This document shows positions 12,716 through 23,569 of a stretch of 64,000 nucleotides of DNA, piece after piece. Under the pieces are notes generated by a model. The model worked only from the letters and a program-made list of their open reading frames with translations. It was not told where the DNA came from and made no database searches. A program made the position numbers and the translations under genes. Location of the stretch: NCBI RefSeq assembly GCF_036320965.1, contig NC_092240.1, positions 57,530,552 to 57,594,551 on the forward strand, written 5' to 3'. The number at the start of each line of letters is the position of its first letter. The first letter of the stretch is position 1. This DNA comes from Panulirus ornatus. Taxonomy: Eukaryota; Arthropoda; Malacostraca; Decapoda; Palinuridae.

Positions 12716-14650
12716 TTTTTTTCGTACTTTGTTGCTGTCTCTCGCATTAGCGAGGTAGCGCAAGGAAACAGATGAAATAATGGCCCAACCCACCCACATA
12801 CACATGTATAAACATACACGTCCATACATGCACATATGCATAACTATAAAGTTCAACGTATACATATATATACATACACAGACATATACATATATAGAAA
12901 TGTACATAATTCATAATTGCTGCCTCTATTCATTCCCATCACCACCCTGCTACACATAAAGTGACAATCCCCTCCCCCTGCCCATGTACGAGGTAGCGCT
13001 AGGAAAAGACAACAAAGGCCACATTCGTTCACACTCAGTCTCTAGCTGTCATGTATAATGCACTGAAACCACAGCAACCTTTCCACATCCAGGCCCGACA
13101 AAACTTTCCATGGTTTACCCCAGACGCTTCACATGCCCTGGTTCAATCCCTTGACAGCATGTCGACCATTGTATACCACATCATTCCAATTCACTCTATC
13201 CTTGAATGCCTTTCAGCCTCCTGCATATTCAGGCCCCGATCGCTCAAAATCTTTTTCACTCCATCCTTCAACTTCCAATTTGGTCTCCCACTTCTCCTTG
13301 TTCTGTCCACCTTTGACACACATATCCTCTTTGTCAATCTTTCGTCACTTATTCTCTCAATGTGACCAAACCATATAAATACACCCTCTTCTGCTCTTTC
13401 AACCACACTCTTTTTATTTATCAAACCACCTCACACCACATATTGTTCTCAAACATCTCACTTCCAACACATCCACCTTCATCTGCACAACCCTATGTAT
13501 AGCCCACACCTCGCAACCATATAACATTGTTGGAACCACTATTCCTTCAAACATATCCATTTTTGCTTTCCGAGATAATGTTCTCGACTTCCACACATTC
13601 TTCAATGCCTCCAGAACTTTCACCTCCTCCCCCACCCTGTGACTCACTTCTACTTCCATGGTTTCATCGAATGCCAAATCCACTCCCAGATATCTAAAAC
13701 ACTTCACTTCCTCCAGATTTTCTCTATTCAAACTTACCTCCCAATTGACTTGTCCCTCAATCCTACTTTACCTAATAACTTTGCTCTTATTCACATTTAC
13801 TTTCAGGTTTCTTCTTTCACACACTTAACCAAACTCAGTCACCAGCTTCTGCAGTTTCTCACCCAAATCAGTCACCAGCTTCTGCAGTTTCTCAACCGAA
13901 TCAGCCACCAGTACTGTATCATCATCAAACGACAACTGACTTACTTCCCAAGCCTTCTCATCCACAACAGACTGCATACTTGCCCCTCTCTCCAAAACTC
14001 TTGCATTCACCTTCCTAACAACCCCATCTATAAACAAATTAAACAACCATGGAGAGATCATGCACCCCTGCCACAAACCGACATTCAACGAGAACCAATC
14101 ACACTCCTCTCTTCCTCCTCGTACACATGCCTTACATCTTCAAATAAAACTTTTCAGTGCTTCTAGCAACTTGCCTCCCACACCACATACTCTTAAGACC
14201 TTCCACAAAGCATCTCTATCAACTCTATCATATGCCTTCTCCAGATCCATAAATGCTACATACAAATCCATTTGTTTTTCTAAGTATTTCTCACATACAT
14301 TCTTCAAAGCAAACACCTGATCCACATATCCTCTACCACTTCTGAAACCACAGTGCTCTTCCTTAATCTGATGTTCTGTACATGCCTTGACCCTCTCAAT
14401 CAATGCCCTCCCATATAATTTCCCAGGAATACTCAACAAACTCATACCTCTGTATTTTGAACATTCACCTTTACCCCATTTGCCTTTGTACAACATTTAG
14501 ACACCTTTATCTGGGCCTTCGAGGAGGATGAGTATTCCCCACGTGACTTCTTCTGTTTCCCCTTTTAGAAAGTTAAAATACAAGAAGGAGAGGGTTTCTA
14601 GCCCCCTGCTCCCGTCCCCTTTAGTCACCTTCTACTACATGTGGGGAATG
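12707..14650 (-). mobile_element. RTE-like copy B2, internally deleted (5' UTR joined to RT)
   Basis: Long-form 3' UTR, then diverged C-terminal and RT coding sequence on the minus strand (YGCEVWAIHR near 13500; altered catalytic block FDDDTVLVAD near 13920; GFRSGRGYVDQVFALKN near 14330). At about 14497 the RT reading frame (LYKGKWGKGECSKYRG) jumps directly to the 5' UTR segment (14498-14650: tttagaaagttaaaataca and the ccccctgctcccgtcccctt block), so the endonuclease and linker are missing. A 33-bp tandem duplication (near 13838-13903) repeats KLQKLVT. Confidence 0.82.
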
Positions 14651-14965
14651 CAACCCTAGAAGAAAAAAGTGAGCTTTCTTTCCCGAAGAGGCAATGGTTG
14701 ATGCCATCATCTCTATGGCAGTCTCTGACTAGCCAAGTGTGGGTCCAGGATGAGCATGTGGCCACTTCCCATTTAAAAGGAAAGAAACGTTTGGGAAAGC
14801 CATTGTTCCCACCAACAGACAAGAGGGATAGAAGGTCCTAACCCTAATATTCCTTAAGAAAATATTTCATGGTCCAGGGAAAAACTGCTGATAAGAGACA
14901 TTTCCAAACTTGATCTGTATGGGAATGTTTCCATTAAGATTTTTACAAGTGTAAATTTTACTTAC
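14651..14965. other. Intronic sequence downstream of exon E
   Basis: About 315 bp between the 5' end of B2 and exon E. Overlapping open frames on both strands (about 14625-14840) show no recognisable protein. Confidence 0.45.
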
Positions 14966-15091
14966 CTCACATACCAGCACAAAGAGAACCAGTGGAATAA
15001 TAGACAGTGCTAATAGTCCTGTCCAGCCCATACTTGGCATCACCCACAGAGCAAGAATAACCTCAGCACAAGCTCCTACAGCCCAGAAACA
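14966..15091 (-). CDS. SVOP: SVOP-like transporter, exon E (TM5-TM6)
   Basis: 126 nt, exactly 42 codons, phase 0 at both ends. The acceptor is CCTCTTTCAG|TGTTTC and the donor GTGAG|GTAAGT. The translation begins CFWAVGACAEVILALWVMPS and continues with MGWTGLLALSIIPLVLFVLV then CE. These are TM5, the short MPSMGW lumenal turn and TM6 of the SVOP fold. A family-B RTE-like element in the same orientation ends about 35 bp before the acceptor, leaving only a short pyrimidine tract between transposon and exon. The intron to exon F is 14.2 kb. Confidence 0.9.
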
Positions 15092-15124
15092 CTGAAAGAG
15101 GTGTGAAGAATTAAACACAATAAT

Positions 15125-16476
15125 ATTCTTTTTTTTATACTTAATTGCTGTTTCTTGTGTCAGCAAGGTAGCACCAGGAAACAGATGAAGAAGAGCCCAT
15201 CCACTCATATACACATATATATATACATAAATGCCCCTACACACATACAAATAACATATATAAATACATATACAAACACAAACATAAACATATATACACA
15301 CGTACATATTCATACTTGCTTGTCTCCATCCATCCCTGGCGCTACCCTGCCAGACAGGAAACGGCATCAATGCCCCCTGCTTCAGCGAGGTAGCCCCAGA
15401 AAAACAAGCAAAAAAGGCCACATTCGTTCACACTCAGTCTCTAACTGTTATGTTTAATGCACTGAAACCACAGCTCCCTATCCACATCCAGGCCCCACTG
15501 ACCTTTCCATGGCTTACCCCATACATTTCACATGCCCTGGTTCAGTGCACAGACAGCATGTCTACCCCAGTATACCACATTGTTCCAATTCACTCTATTC
15601 CATGCAAGCCTCTCACCCTCCTGAATGTTCAAGTCCCAGTCGCTCAAAATCTTTTTCACTCCATCCTTCCACCTCCAATTTGGTCTCCCACTTCTCCCTG
15701 TTCCCTCTACCTCTGACACATATATCCTCTTTATCAATCTCTCCTCACTCATTCTCTCTATAAGCTCAAAGCATTTCAACACACTCTCTTCTGGTCTCTC
15801 AACCACTCTCTTTTCATTTCCACACATCTCTCTTACCCTTTCATTACTTACTCGATCAAACCACCTCACACTACATATTGTCCTCAAACATTCAATTTTC
15901 AACACATCCACCATCCTCCACACAACCCTATCTATAGCCCATGCCTCACAACCACATAACATTGTTGGAACTACTATTCCTTAAAACATACCTATTTTTG
16001 CTCTCTGAGATAACATTCTTTCCTTCCACACATTCTTCATCACTCCCAGAATCTTCACCCCCTTCACCACCCTGTGACTCACTTCTGCTTCCATGGTTCC
16101 ATTTGCTGCTAAGTCCACTCCCAGATCTCTAAAACACTTACTTCCTCCAATTTTTCTCCATTCAAACTTACATCCAATAAACTTGTCCCCCAACGCTACT
16201 GTACCTAATAACCTTACTCTTATTCACATTTACTCTCAACTTTCTCCTTTCACACACTTTTCCAAACTCAGTCACCAACTTCTGCAGTCTCTCACTTGAA
16301 TCAGCCACCAGAGCTGTATCATCTGCAAACAACAACTGACTCACTTCCCAGGCTTTCTCATCCCCAACAAACTGCATACTTGCCCCCTCTCCAAAACTCT
16401 TGCATTTACCTTCCTAACCATCCCATCCATTAACAAAGTAAACAACCATGGGGACATCACACACCCATGCTGCATA
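15125..16476 (-). mobile_element. RTE-like family B copy B3, 5' truncated
   Basis: Older-family 3' UTR (15125-15560) including the module GGTGCTACCTTGCTGACAC, then C-terminal and RT pieces on the minus strand (YGCEAWAIDR is the consensus; here LCGCEAWAIDR near 15950; FADDTALVAD near 16320). It breaks off near the HGCVMSPWLF block at about 16470. It lies in the same orientation as the host gene and ends about 35 bp before exon E's acceptor. Confidence 0.82.
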
Positions 16477-16477
16477 G

Positions 16478-16650
16478 TTTCAATGTATTCCCTGCACATC
16501 ATAAATGGCAACTAATAGAGATGGAAGCCAGAGGCTGGAAATCCTCCCATCCAGTTTTCAGTTTTCTAAAAGAAGGAACAGAGAATGGGGTCAAGTGAGG
16601 ATATATCCTCTAAGGCTCTGTCCTCTGTTCTTGACGCTACCTCACTGATG
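16478..16650 (+). mobile_element. Degenerate composite SINE-like element S4
   Basis: Diverged match to S1-S3: gtattccctgcacatc, gaggctggaaatcctccc, ttctaaaagaaggaacagag, tcctctgttcttgacgctac. It lacks the first 40 bp and has no TA tail. It abuts the truncation point of B3. Confidence 0.65.
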
Positions 16651-16860
16651 CCTATCAAATACCTGGATCATTAAAGCCATCTAGGTTAAGTCATAACCAC
16701 CAACTGATATTTTTTAGACATCTTTTTCAGGTGTTAAAGATATTTCTAAGACCAAACACAATTACTATAATGTCTATGTTATTGTGGGTAATATAGGAAT
16801 GTTTTAATATATAAAGCCTTCTCAAGGAAGATCCATATCTAAATATCAAACATAATTTGG
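16651..16860. other. Intronic sequence
   Basis: No recognised element. Confidence 0.4.
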
Positions 16861-17757
16861 GATTAATAATATCTTATAACTCCCTCTGAATATGTGTACA
16901 GATTTCTTTCTCCAATACCAACTTGGTTACAAATGATTTTGCTCATGAATGATATACTATTTACAACCATAATTCACTCAAGCCATGCAAAGATCCAAAT
17001 ATTAGTGGCCGAGTAGCATTATAATGCAAACAATACAGTCTGTTGTGCTGGTAATCTTACAAACACATCTTAATCATACCTTAAATATGATTACACACAC
17101 ACACACACACACACAGAACTTGTATGAACTTCTCTGTTTACTCACTGGAAAAGCCAATGTCCTAGATATATCCAGATTATTGTCCTTGATCCTACTCTCC
17201 TATATCCACGTAATAATTTTGTTATTCATGTTCTCTGAAGATCAACAGCCATTTAATGAGAAACATGATTTAGAATTAAAGGTAAATTATACAGGTACAG
17301 GATCACTAAAGTTGAGGTAATAATGTCTGATAACATCTGAATATGGGCAAAGGTTTCTTTCTCCAGCACCAACTTGGCTGCAAATTATTTTGATCATGAA
17401 TGATATACTATTTACAACCATAATTTACTTAAGCCATGCAAAAATTTGAATATCAGTGGATGAGCAGCAATATAATGCAAACAACACAGTCTTTGTTGTA
17501 AAGGTAATCTTACGTATACATCTTAATGTAGCTTAAATATGATTATACACAAATGGAGCTAGGACAAACTTCTCTGTTTACTCACTGAATAAGCCAACAT
17601 CCTAGACATATCTGGATTATTATCCTTGACCTTGCTCTCCTGGACTCATGTAACAATTCTGTCATTCATTTTCTCTAAGGATCAACAGCCATTTGGTTAG
17701 AAAAATGATTTAGAATTAAAGGCAAATTACAATGGGTAAAGTATCACAAAAGTTGAG
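16861..17757. repeat. Diverged direct tandem repeat, two units of about 450 bp
   Basis: Unit 1 (about 16861-17317) and unit 2 (17318-17757) align along their full length. Shared blocks include tgatatactatttacaacca, cttctctgtttactcactg, gatcaacagccattt and a common end aaagttgag. Unit 1 carries an (AC)n run at about 17093-17115 that unit 2 lacks. Neither unit encodes a recognisable protein. Several mismatches per 20 bases indicate an old duplication. Confidence 0.75.
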
Positions 17758-17929
17758 TTTTTAAGAAAAGAGAACTAGAAGATAAAAATAAAGAACCTGC
17801 AAATGACTGGACCAAATTATTTGCATTTATATTGAGCTTTGCTGACCTCTTTCATGTCTTATTTGTAAGAAAAAATTAGCCAACAGCAAAAAACACAATT
17901 TTAAATGGCATTTTCACAGAAACTGCATA

Positions 17930-18625
17930 ATCTTTGCCAAGATGTATCCAGTTGAAGATGCCAGAAAGGATGACAATGAGGAACTTTTCGGATAGTTCAA
18001 AATGAGATTACAGGAAAGAGCACAGGATTAATAAGAGATGCCATGGGGGGTGAAAGAACATTAGAGTTATCCAAGGAAGAGTTAGAAGAAAAATGAGAAC
18101 CAAAGAGAGTTGCTCTGTATATGGGAGAGACAGCTATAGTAACATCAGAACTGAAAAGTGAAGGATAAGTAAAGCGACAGAAGTTATGAGGGATGACCTT
18201 CACTAAAGACCAGACTAACCTATCTGTGAATGAAGAGTAGAGGTTATCATGCTTCATTTGAACAAGGGAATACTTTGCCTCACATATAATATACTTGCAA
18301 TGATTACGAGCTGTGATACGTGCTGAATGAAAGTTGGAGGAAGGATAATTTTTCCGAGCTTGATATGCCTGATCCCTTGCCTGAATGGCCTTAGAACAGG
18401 AACAGTTGAACCATGGATTGAAATGAAAGGATGTCTTGGAAGAAGAAGGGATAAATGCTTCCAGTTCCACAACAATGACAACTGCTGTGTGTATGGCGGA
18501 GAGAGAGGCATCATCAAGAAAGTGACAACAATTCAACTAAAGAAAGTCAGAAAAGAATTTTAAGTCAGCTTTACTGATGCTCCAATACTTACGTTTAGAA
18601 GGGGCTGTTGGAGGAGGAGGTGCTG
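17930..18625 (-). mobile_element. Jockey-type LINE fragment J1 (endonuclease-RT linker)
   Basis: On the minus strand it reads APPPPTAPSKRKYWSISKAD, then FIPSSSKTSFHFNPWFNCSC, ARDQAYQARKNYPSSNFHSA and SPIYRATLFGSHFSSNSSLD. This is the region between endonuclease and RT of a Jockey/CR1-type LINE, distinct from the RTE-like family. Its 5' side is interrupted at 18625 by the tail of A7. The 5' continuation lies at 24905-25437. The clade name is from memory of similar arthropod elements. Confidence 0.65.
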
Positions 18626-20588
18626 TTTATATTTATATTTTTATTTATTTTGCTTTGTCACTGTCTCCTGCGTTTGCGAGGTAGCGCAAGGAAACAGACG
18701 AAAGAAATGGCCCAACCCACCCCCATACACAATATATATACATACACGTCCACACACGCAAATATACATACCTATACATCTCAATGTACACATATATATA
18801 CACACACAGACACATACATATATACCCATGCACACAATTCACACTGTCTGCATTTATTCATTCCCATCGCCACCTCACCACACATGGAATACCATCCCCC
18901 TCCCCCCTCATGTGTGCGAGGTAGCACTAAGAAAAGACAACAAAGGCTCCATTCGTTCACACTCAGTCTTTAGCTGTCAGGCAATAATGCCCAAAACCAC
19001 AGCTCCCTTTCCACATCCAGGCCCCACAGAACTTTCCATGGTTTACCCCAGACGCTTCACATACCCTGATTCAATCCACTGACAGCACGTCAACCCCGGT
19101 ATACCACATCGATCCAATTCACTCTATTCCTTGCCCTCCTTTCACCCTCCTGCATGTTCAGGCCCCGATCACACAAAATCTTTTTCACTCCATCTTTCCA
19201 CCTCCAATTTGGTCTCCCACTTCTCCTCGTTCCCTCCACCTCCGACACATATATCCTCTTGGTCAATCTTTCCTCACTCATTCTCTCCATGTGCCCAAAC
19301 CATTTCAAAACACCCTCTTCTGCTCTCTCAACCACACTCTTTTTTATTTCCACACATCTCTCTTACCCTTACATTACTTACTCGATCAAAACACCTCACA
19401 CCACACATTGTCCTCAAACATCTTATTTCCAGCACATCCATCCTCCTGCGCACAACTCTATCCATAGCCCACACCTCGCAACCATACAACATTGTTGGAA
19501 CCACTATTCCTTCAAACATACCCATTTTTGCTTTCCGAGATAATGTTCTCGACTTCCACACATTCTTCAAGGCTCCCAGGATTTTCGCCCCCTCCCCCAC
19601 CCTATGATCCACTTCCGCTTCCATGGTTCCATCCACTGCCAGATCCACTCCCAGATATCTAAAACACTTTACTTCCTCCAGTTTTTCTCCATTTACCTCC
19701 TTAACTTACCTCCCAGTTGACTTGACCCTCAACCCTACTGTACCTAATAACCTTGCTCTTATTCACATTTACTCTAAACTTTCTTCTTTCACACACTTTA
19801 CCAAACTCAGTCACCAGCTTCTGCAGTTTTTCACATGAATCCGCCACCAGCGCTGTATCATCAGTGAACAACAACTGACTCACTTCCCAAGCTCTCTCAT
19901 CCCCAACAGACATCATACTTGCCCCTCTTTCCAAAACTCTTGCATTCACCTACCTAACAACCCCATCCATAAACAAATTAAACAACCATGGAGACATCAC
20001 ACACCCCTGCCGCAAACCTACATGCACTGAGAACCAATCACTTTCCTCTCTTCTTACACGTACACATGCCTTACATCCTCGATAAAAACTTTTCACTGCT
20101 TCTAACAACTTGCCTCCCACACCATATATTCTTAATACCTTCCACAGAGCATCTCTATCAACTCTATCATATGCCTTCTCCGGATCCATAAATGCTACAT
20201 ACAAATCCATTTGCTTTTCTAAGTATTTCTCACATACATTTTTCAAAGCAAACACCTGATCCTCACATCCTCTACCACTTCTGAAACCACACTTCTCTTC
20301 CCCAATCTGATGCCCTGTACATGCCTTCACCCTCTCAATCAATACCCTCCCATATAATTTCCCAGGAATACTCAACAAACTTATACCTCTGTAATTTGAG
20401 CACTCACTCTTATCCCCTTTGCCTTTGTACAATGGCACTATGCACACATTCCGCCAATCCTCAGGCACCTCACCATGAGTCATACATACATTAAATAACC
20501 TTACCAACCAGTCAACAATACAGTCACCCCCTTTTTTAATAAATTCCACTGCAGTACCATCCAAACCTGCTGCCTTGCCGGCTTTCAT
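18626..20588 (-). mobile_element. RTE-like LINE copy A7, left arm of a head-to-head pair
   Basis: T-rich tail and long-form 3' UTR (18626-19095), C-terminal domain and RT on the minus strand, with frame shifts near 19340 and 19690 and a stop near 19948. The upstream part (19950-20588) is open and begins at MKAGKAAGLDGTAVEF. It is joined at 20588/20589 to copy A8 on the plus strand. Confidence 0.87.
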
Positions 20589-20706
20589 CTATGGGAGGTT
20601 ATTGATTGAGAGGGTGAAGGCATGTACAGAGCATCAGATTGGGGAAGAGCAGTGTGGTTTCAGAAGTGGTAGAGGATGTGTGGATCAGGTGTTTGCTTTG
20701 AAGAAT
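20589..20706 (+). mobile_element. RTE-like copy A8, first segment (interrupted)
   Basis: Encodes GRLLIERVKACTEHQIGEEQ through CVDQVFALKN, then is cut by the insertion of A9. The remainder continues at 23570. The last 11 bases are the left target-site duplication. Confidence 0.85.
20696..20706 (+). repeat. Target-site duplication of A9, left copy (CTTTGAAGAAT)
   Basis: Identical 11-mer at 23570-23580. It is a single sequence in the intact LINE (GCTTTGAAGAATGTATGTG), so the two copies bracket the nested insertion exactly. Confidence 0.88.
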
Positions 20707-23569
20707 TTTTTTTTTTTTTCTTTTATACTTTGTCACTGTCTCCCGCGTTTGCGAGGTAGCGCAAGGAAACAGACGAAAGAAATGGCCCAACCCCCCCCCC
20801 ATACACATGTACATACACACGTCCACACACGCAAATATACATACCTACACAGCTTCCATGGTTTACCCCAGACGCTTCACATGCCTTGCTTCAATCCACT
20901 GACAGCACGTCAACCCCTGTATACCACATGACTCCAATTCACTCTATTTCTTGCCCTCCTTTCACCCTCCTGCATGTTCAGGCCCCGATCACACAAAATC
21001 TTTTTCACTCCATCTTTCCACCTCCAATTTGGTCTCCCTCTTCTCCTCGTTCCCTCCACCTCCGACACATATATCCTCTTGGTCAATCTTTCCTCACTCA
21101 TTCTCTCCATGTGCCCAAACCATTTCAAAACACCCTCTTCTGCTCTCTCAACCACGCTCTTTTTATTTCCACACATCTCTCTTACCCTTACGTTACTTAC
21201 TCGATCAAACCACCTCACACCACACATTGTCCTCAAACATCTCATTTCCAGCACATCCACCCTCCTGCGCACATCTCTATCCATAGCCCACACCTCGCAA
21301 CCATACAACATTGTTGGAACCACTATTCCCTCAAACATACCCATTTTTGCTTTCCGAGATAATGTTCTCGACTTCCACACATTTTTCAAGGCTCCCAAAA
21401 TTTTCGCCCCCTCCCCCACCCTATGATCCACTTCCGCTTCCATGGTTCCATCCGCTGACAGATCCACTCCCAGATATCTAAAACACTTCACTTCCTCCAG
21501 TTTTTCTCCATTCAAACTCACCTCCCAATTGACTTGACCCTCACCCCTACTGTACCTAATAACCTTGCTCTTATTCACATTTACTCTCAACTTTCTTCTT
21601 CCACACACTTTACCAAACTCAGTCACCAGCTTCTGCAGTTTCTCACACGAATCAGCCACCAGCGCTGTATCATCAGCGAACAACAACTGACTCACTTCCC
21701 AAGCTCTCTCATCCCCAACAGACTTCATACTTGCCCCTCTTTCCAGGACTCTTGCATTTACCTCCCTTACAACCCCATCCATAAACAAATTAAACAACCA
21801 TGGAGACATCACACACCCCTGCCGCAAACCTACATTCACTGAGAACCAATCACTTTCCTCTCTTCCTACACGTACACATGCCTTACATCCTCGATAAAAA
21901 CTTTTCACTGCTTCTAACAACTTGCCTCCCACACCATATATTCTTAATACCTTCCACAGAGCATCTCTATCAACTCTATCATATGCCTTCTCCAGATCCA
22001 TAAATGCTACATACAAATCCATTTGCTTTTCTAAGTATTTCTCACATACATTCTTCAAAGCAAACACCTGATCCACACATCCTCTACCACTTCTGAAACC
22101 GCACTGCTCTTCCCCAATCTGATGCTCTGTACATGCATTCACCCTCTCAATCAATACCCTCCCATATAATTTACCAGGAATACTCAACAAACTTATACCT
22201 CTGTAATTTGAGCACTCACTCTTATCCCCTTTGCCTTTGTACAATGGCACTATGCACGCATTCCGCCAATCCTCAGGCACCTCACCATGAGTCATACATA
22301 CATTAAATAACCTTACCAACCAGTCAACAATACAGTCACCCCCTTTTTTAATAAATTCCACTGCAATACCATCCAAACCTGCTGCCTTGCCGGCTTTCAT
22401 CTTCCGCAAAGCTTTTACTACCTCTTCTCTGTTTACCAAATCATTTTCCCTAACCCTCTCACTTTGCACACCACCTCGACCAAAACACCCTATATCTGCC
22501 ACTCTGTCATCAGACACATTCAACAAACCTTCAAAATACTCATTCCATCTCCTTCTCACATCACCGCTACTTGTTATCACCTCCCCATTTACGCCCTTCA
22601 CTGAAGTTCCCATTTGCTCCCTTGTCTTACGCACCCTATTTACCTCCTTCCAGAACATCTTTTTATTCTCACTAAAATTTACTGATAGTCTCTCACCCCA
22701 ACTCTCATTTGCCCTTTTTTTCACCTCTTGCACCTTTCTCTTGACCTCCTGTCTCTTTCTTTTATACTTCTCCCACTCAATTGCATTTTTTCCCTGCAAA
22801 AATCGTCCAAATGCCTCTCTCTTCTCTTTCACTAATACTCTTACTTCTTCATCCCACCACTCACTACCCTTTCTAAACAGCCCACCTCCCACTCTTCTCA
22901 TGCCACAAGCATCTTTTGCGCAATCCATCACTGATTCCCTAAATACATCCCATTCCTCCCCCACTCCCCTTACTTCCATTGTTCTCACCTTTTTCCATTC
23001 TGTACACAGTCTCTCCTGGTACTTCCCCACACAGGTCTCCTTCCCAAGCTCACTTACTCTCACCACCTTCTTCACCCCAACATTCACTCCTCTTTTCTGA
23101 AAACCCATACTAATCTTCACCTTAGCCTCCACAAGATAATGATCAGACATCCCTCCAGTTGCACCTCTCAGCACATTAACATCCAAAAGTCTCTCTTTCG
23201 CACGCCTGTCAATTAACACGTAATCCAATAACGCTCTCTGGCCATCTCTCCTACTTACATAAGTATACTTATGTATATCTCGCTTTTTAAACCAGGTATT
23301 CCCAATCATCAGTCCTTTTTCAGCACATAAATCTACAAGCTCTTCACCATTTCCATTTACAACACTGAACACCCCATGCATACCAATTATTCCCTCAACT
23401 GCCACATTACTCACCTTTGCATTCAAATCACCCATCACTATAACCCGGTCTCGTGCATCAAAACCGCTAACACACTCATTTAGCTGCTCCCAAAACACTT
23501 GCCTCTCATGATCTTTCTTCTCATGCCCAGGTGCATATGCACCAATAATCACCCACCTCTCTCCATCAA
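20707..23569 (-). mobile_element. RTE-like LINE copy A9, nested insertion with intact frame
   Basis: A minus-strand insertion inside A8, bracketed by an 11-bp target-site duplication. Its tail is gacaaagtataaaag plus an A run (plus-strand T run 20707-20720). A short-form 3' UTR and a single uninterrupted coding region follow; the 5' truncation lies within the endonuclease at KVDGERWVIIGAYAPGH. The tail here is A-rich rather than TA-rich, and the target is not a TA tract. Confidence 0.93.
20910..23569 (-). CDS. RTE-like endonuclease/reverse transcriptase, N-terminally truncated but open
   Basis: About 886 codons without a stop, ending VVYRG-TGA (stop 20912-20910). Domains in order from the truncation: endonuclease of the apurinic/exonuclease-phosphatase fold with GAYAPGHEKK, MGDLNAKVSN and SDHYLVEAKVKI (the D-x-N and S-D-H active-site motifs); a basic linker rich in K, R and E; RT with NYRGISLLSIPGKLYGRVLI, GFRSGRGCVDQVFALKN, FMDLEKAYDRVDRDALW, GLRQGCVMSPWLFNLFMDG and the catalytic FADDTALVAD; a C-terminal region with YGCEVWAMDR and RPNWRWKDGVKKIL. 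The protein would nick DNA and copy its own RNA at the nick (target-primed reverse transcription). About 75 N-terminal residues present in A4 are missing, so this copy is not autonomous as it stands. An open frame continues 46 codons upstream into antisense A8 sequence by chance. RTE-clade assignment rests on the endonuclease and C-terminal motifs. Confidence 0.9.

Noticed and set aside
14641..14841. 66-codon frame between B2 and exon E as an additional exon
   Set aside because: Overlapping frames on both strands, no family match and it is not needed for the exon E to exon F junction, which is already in frame.
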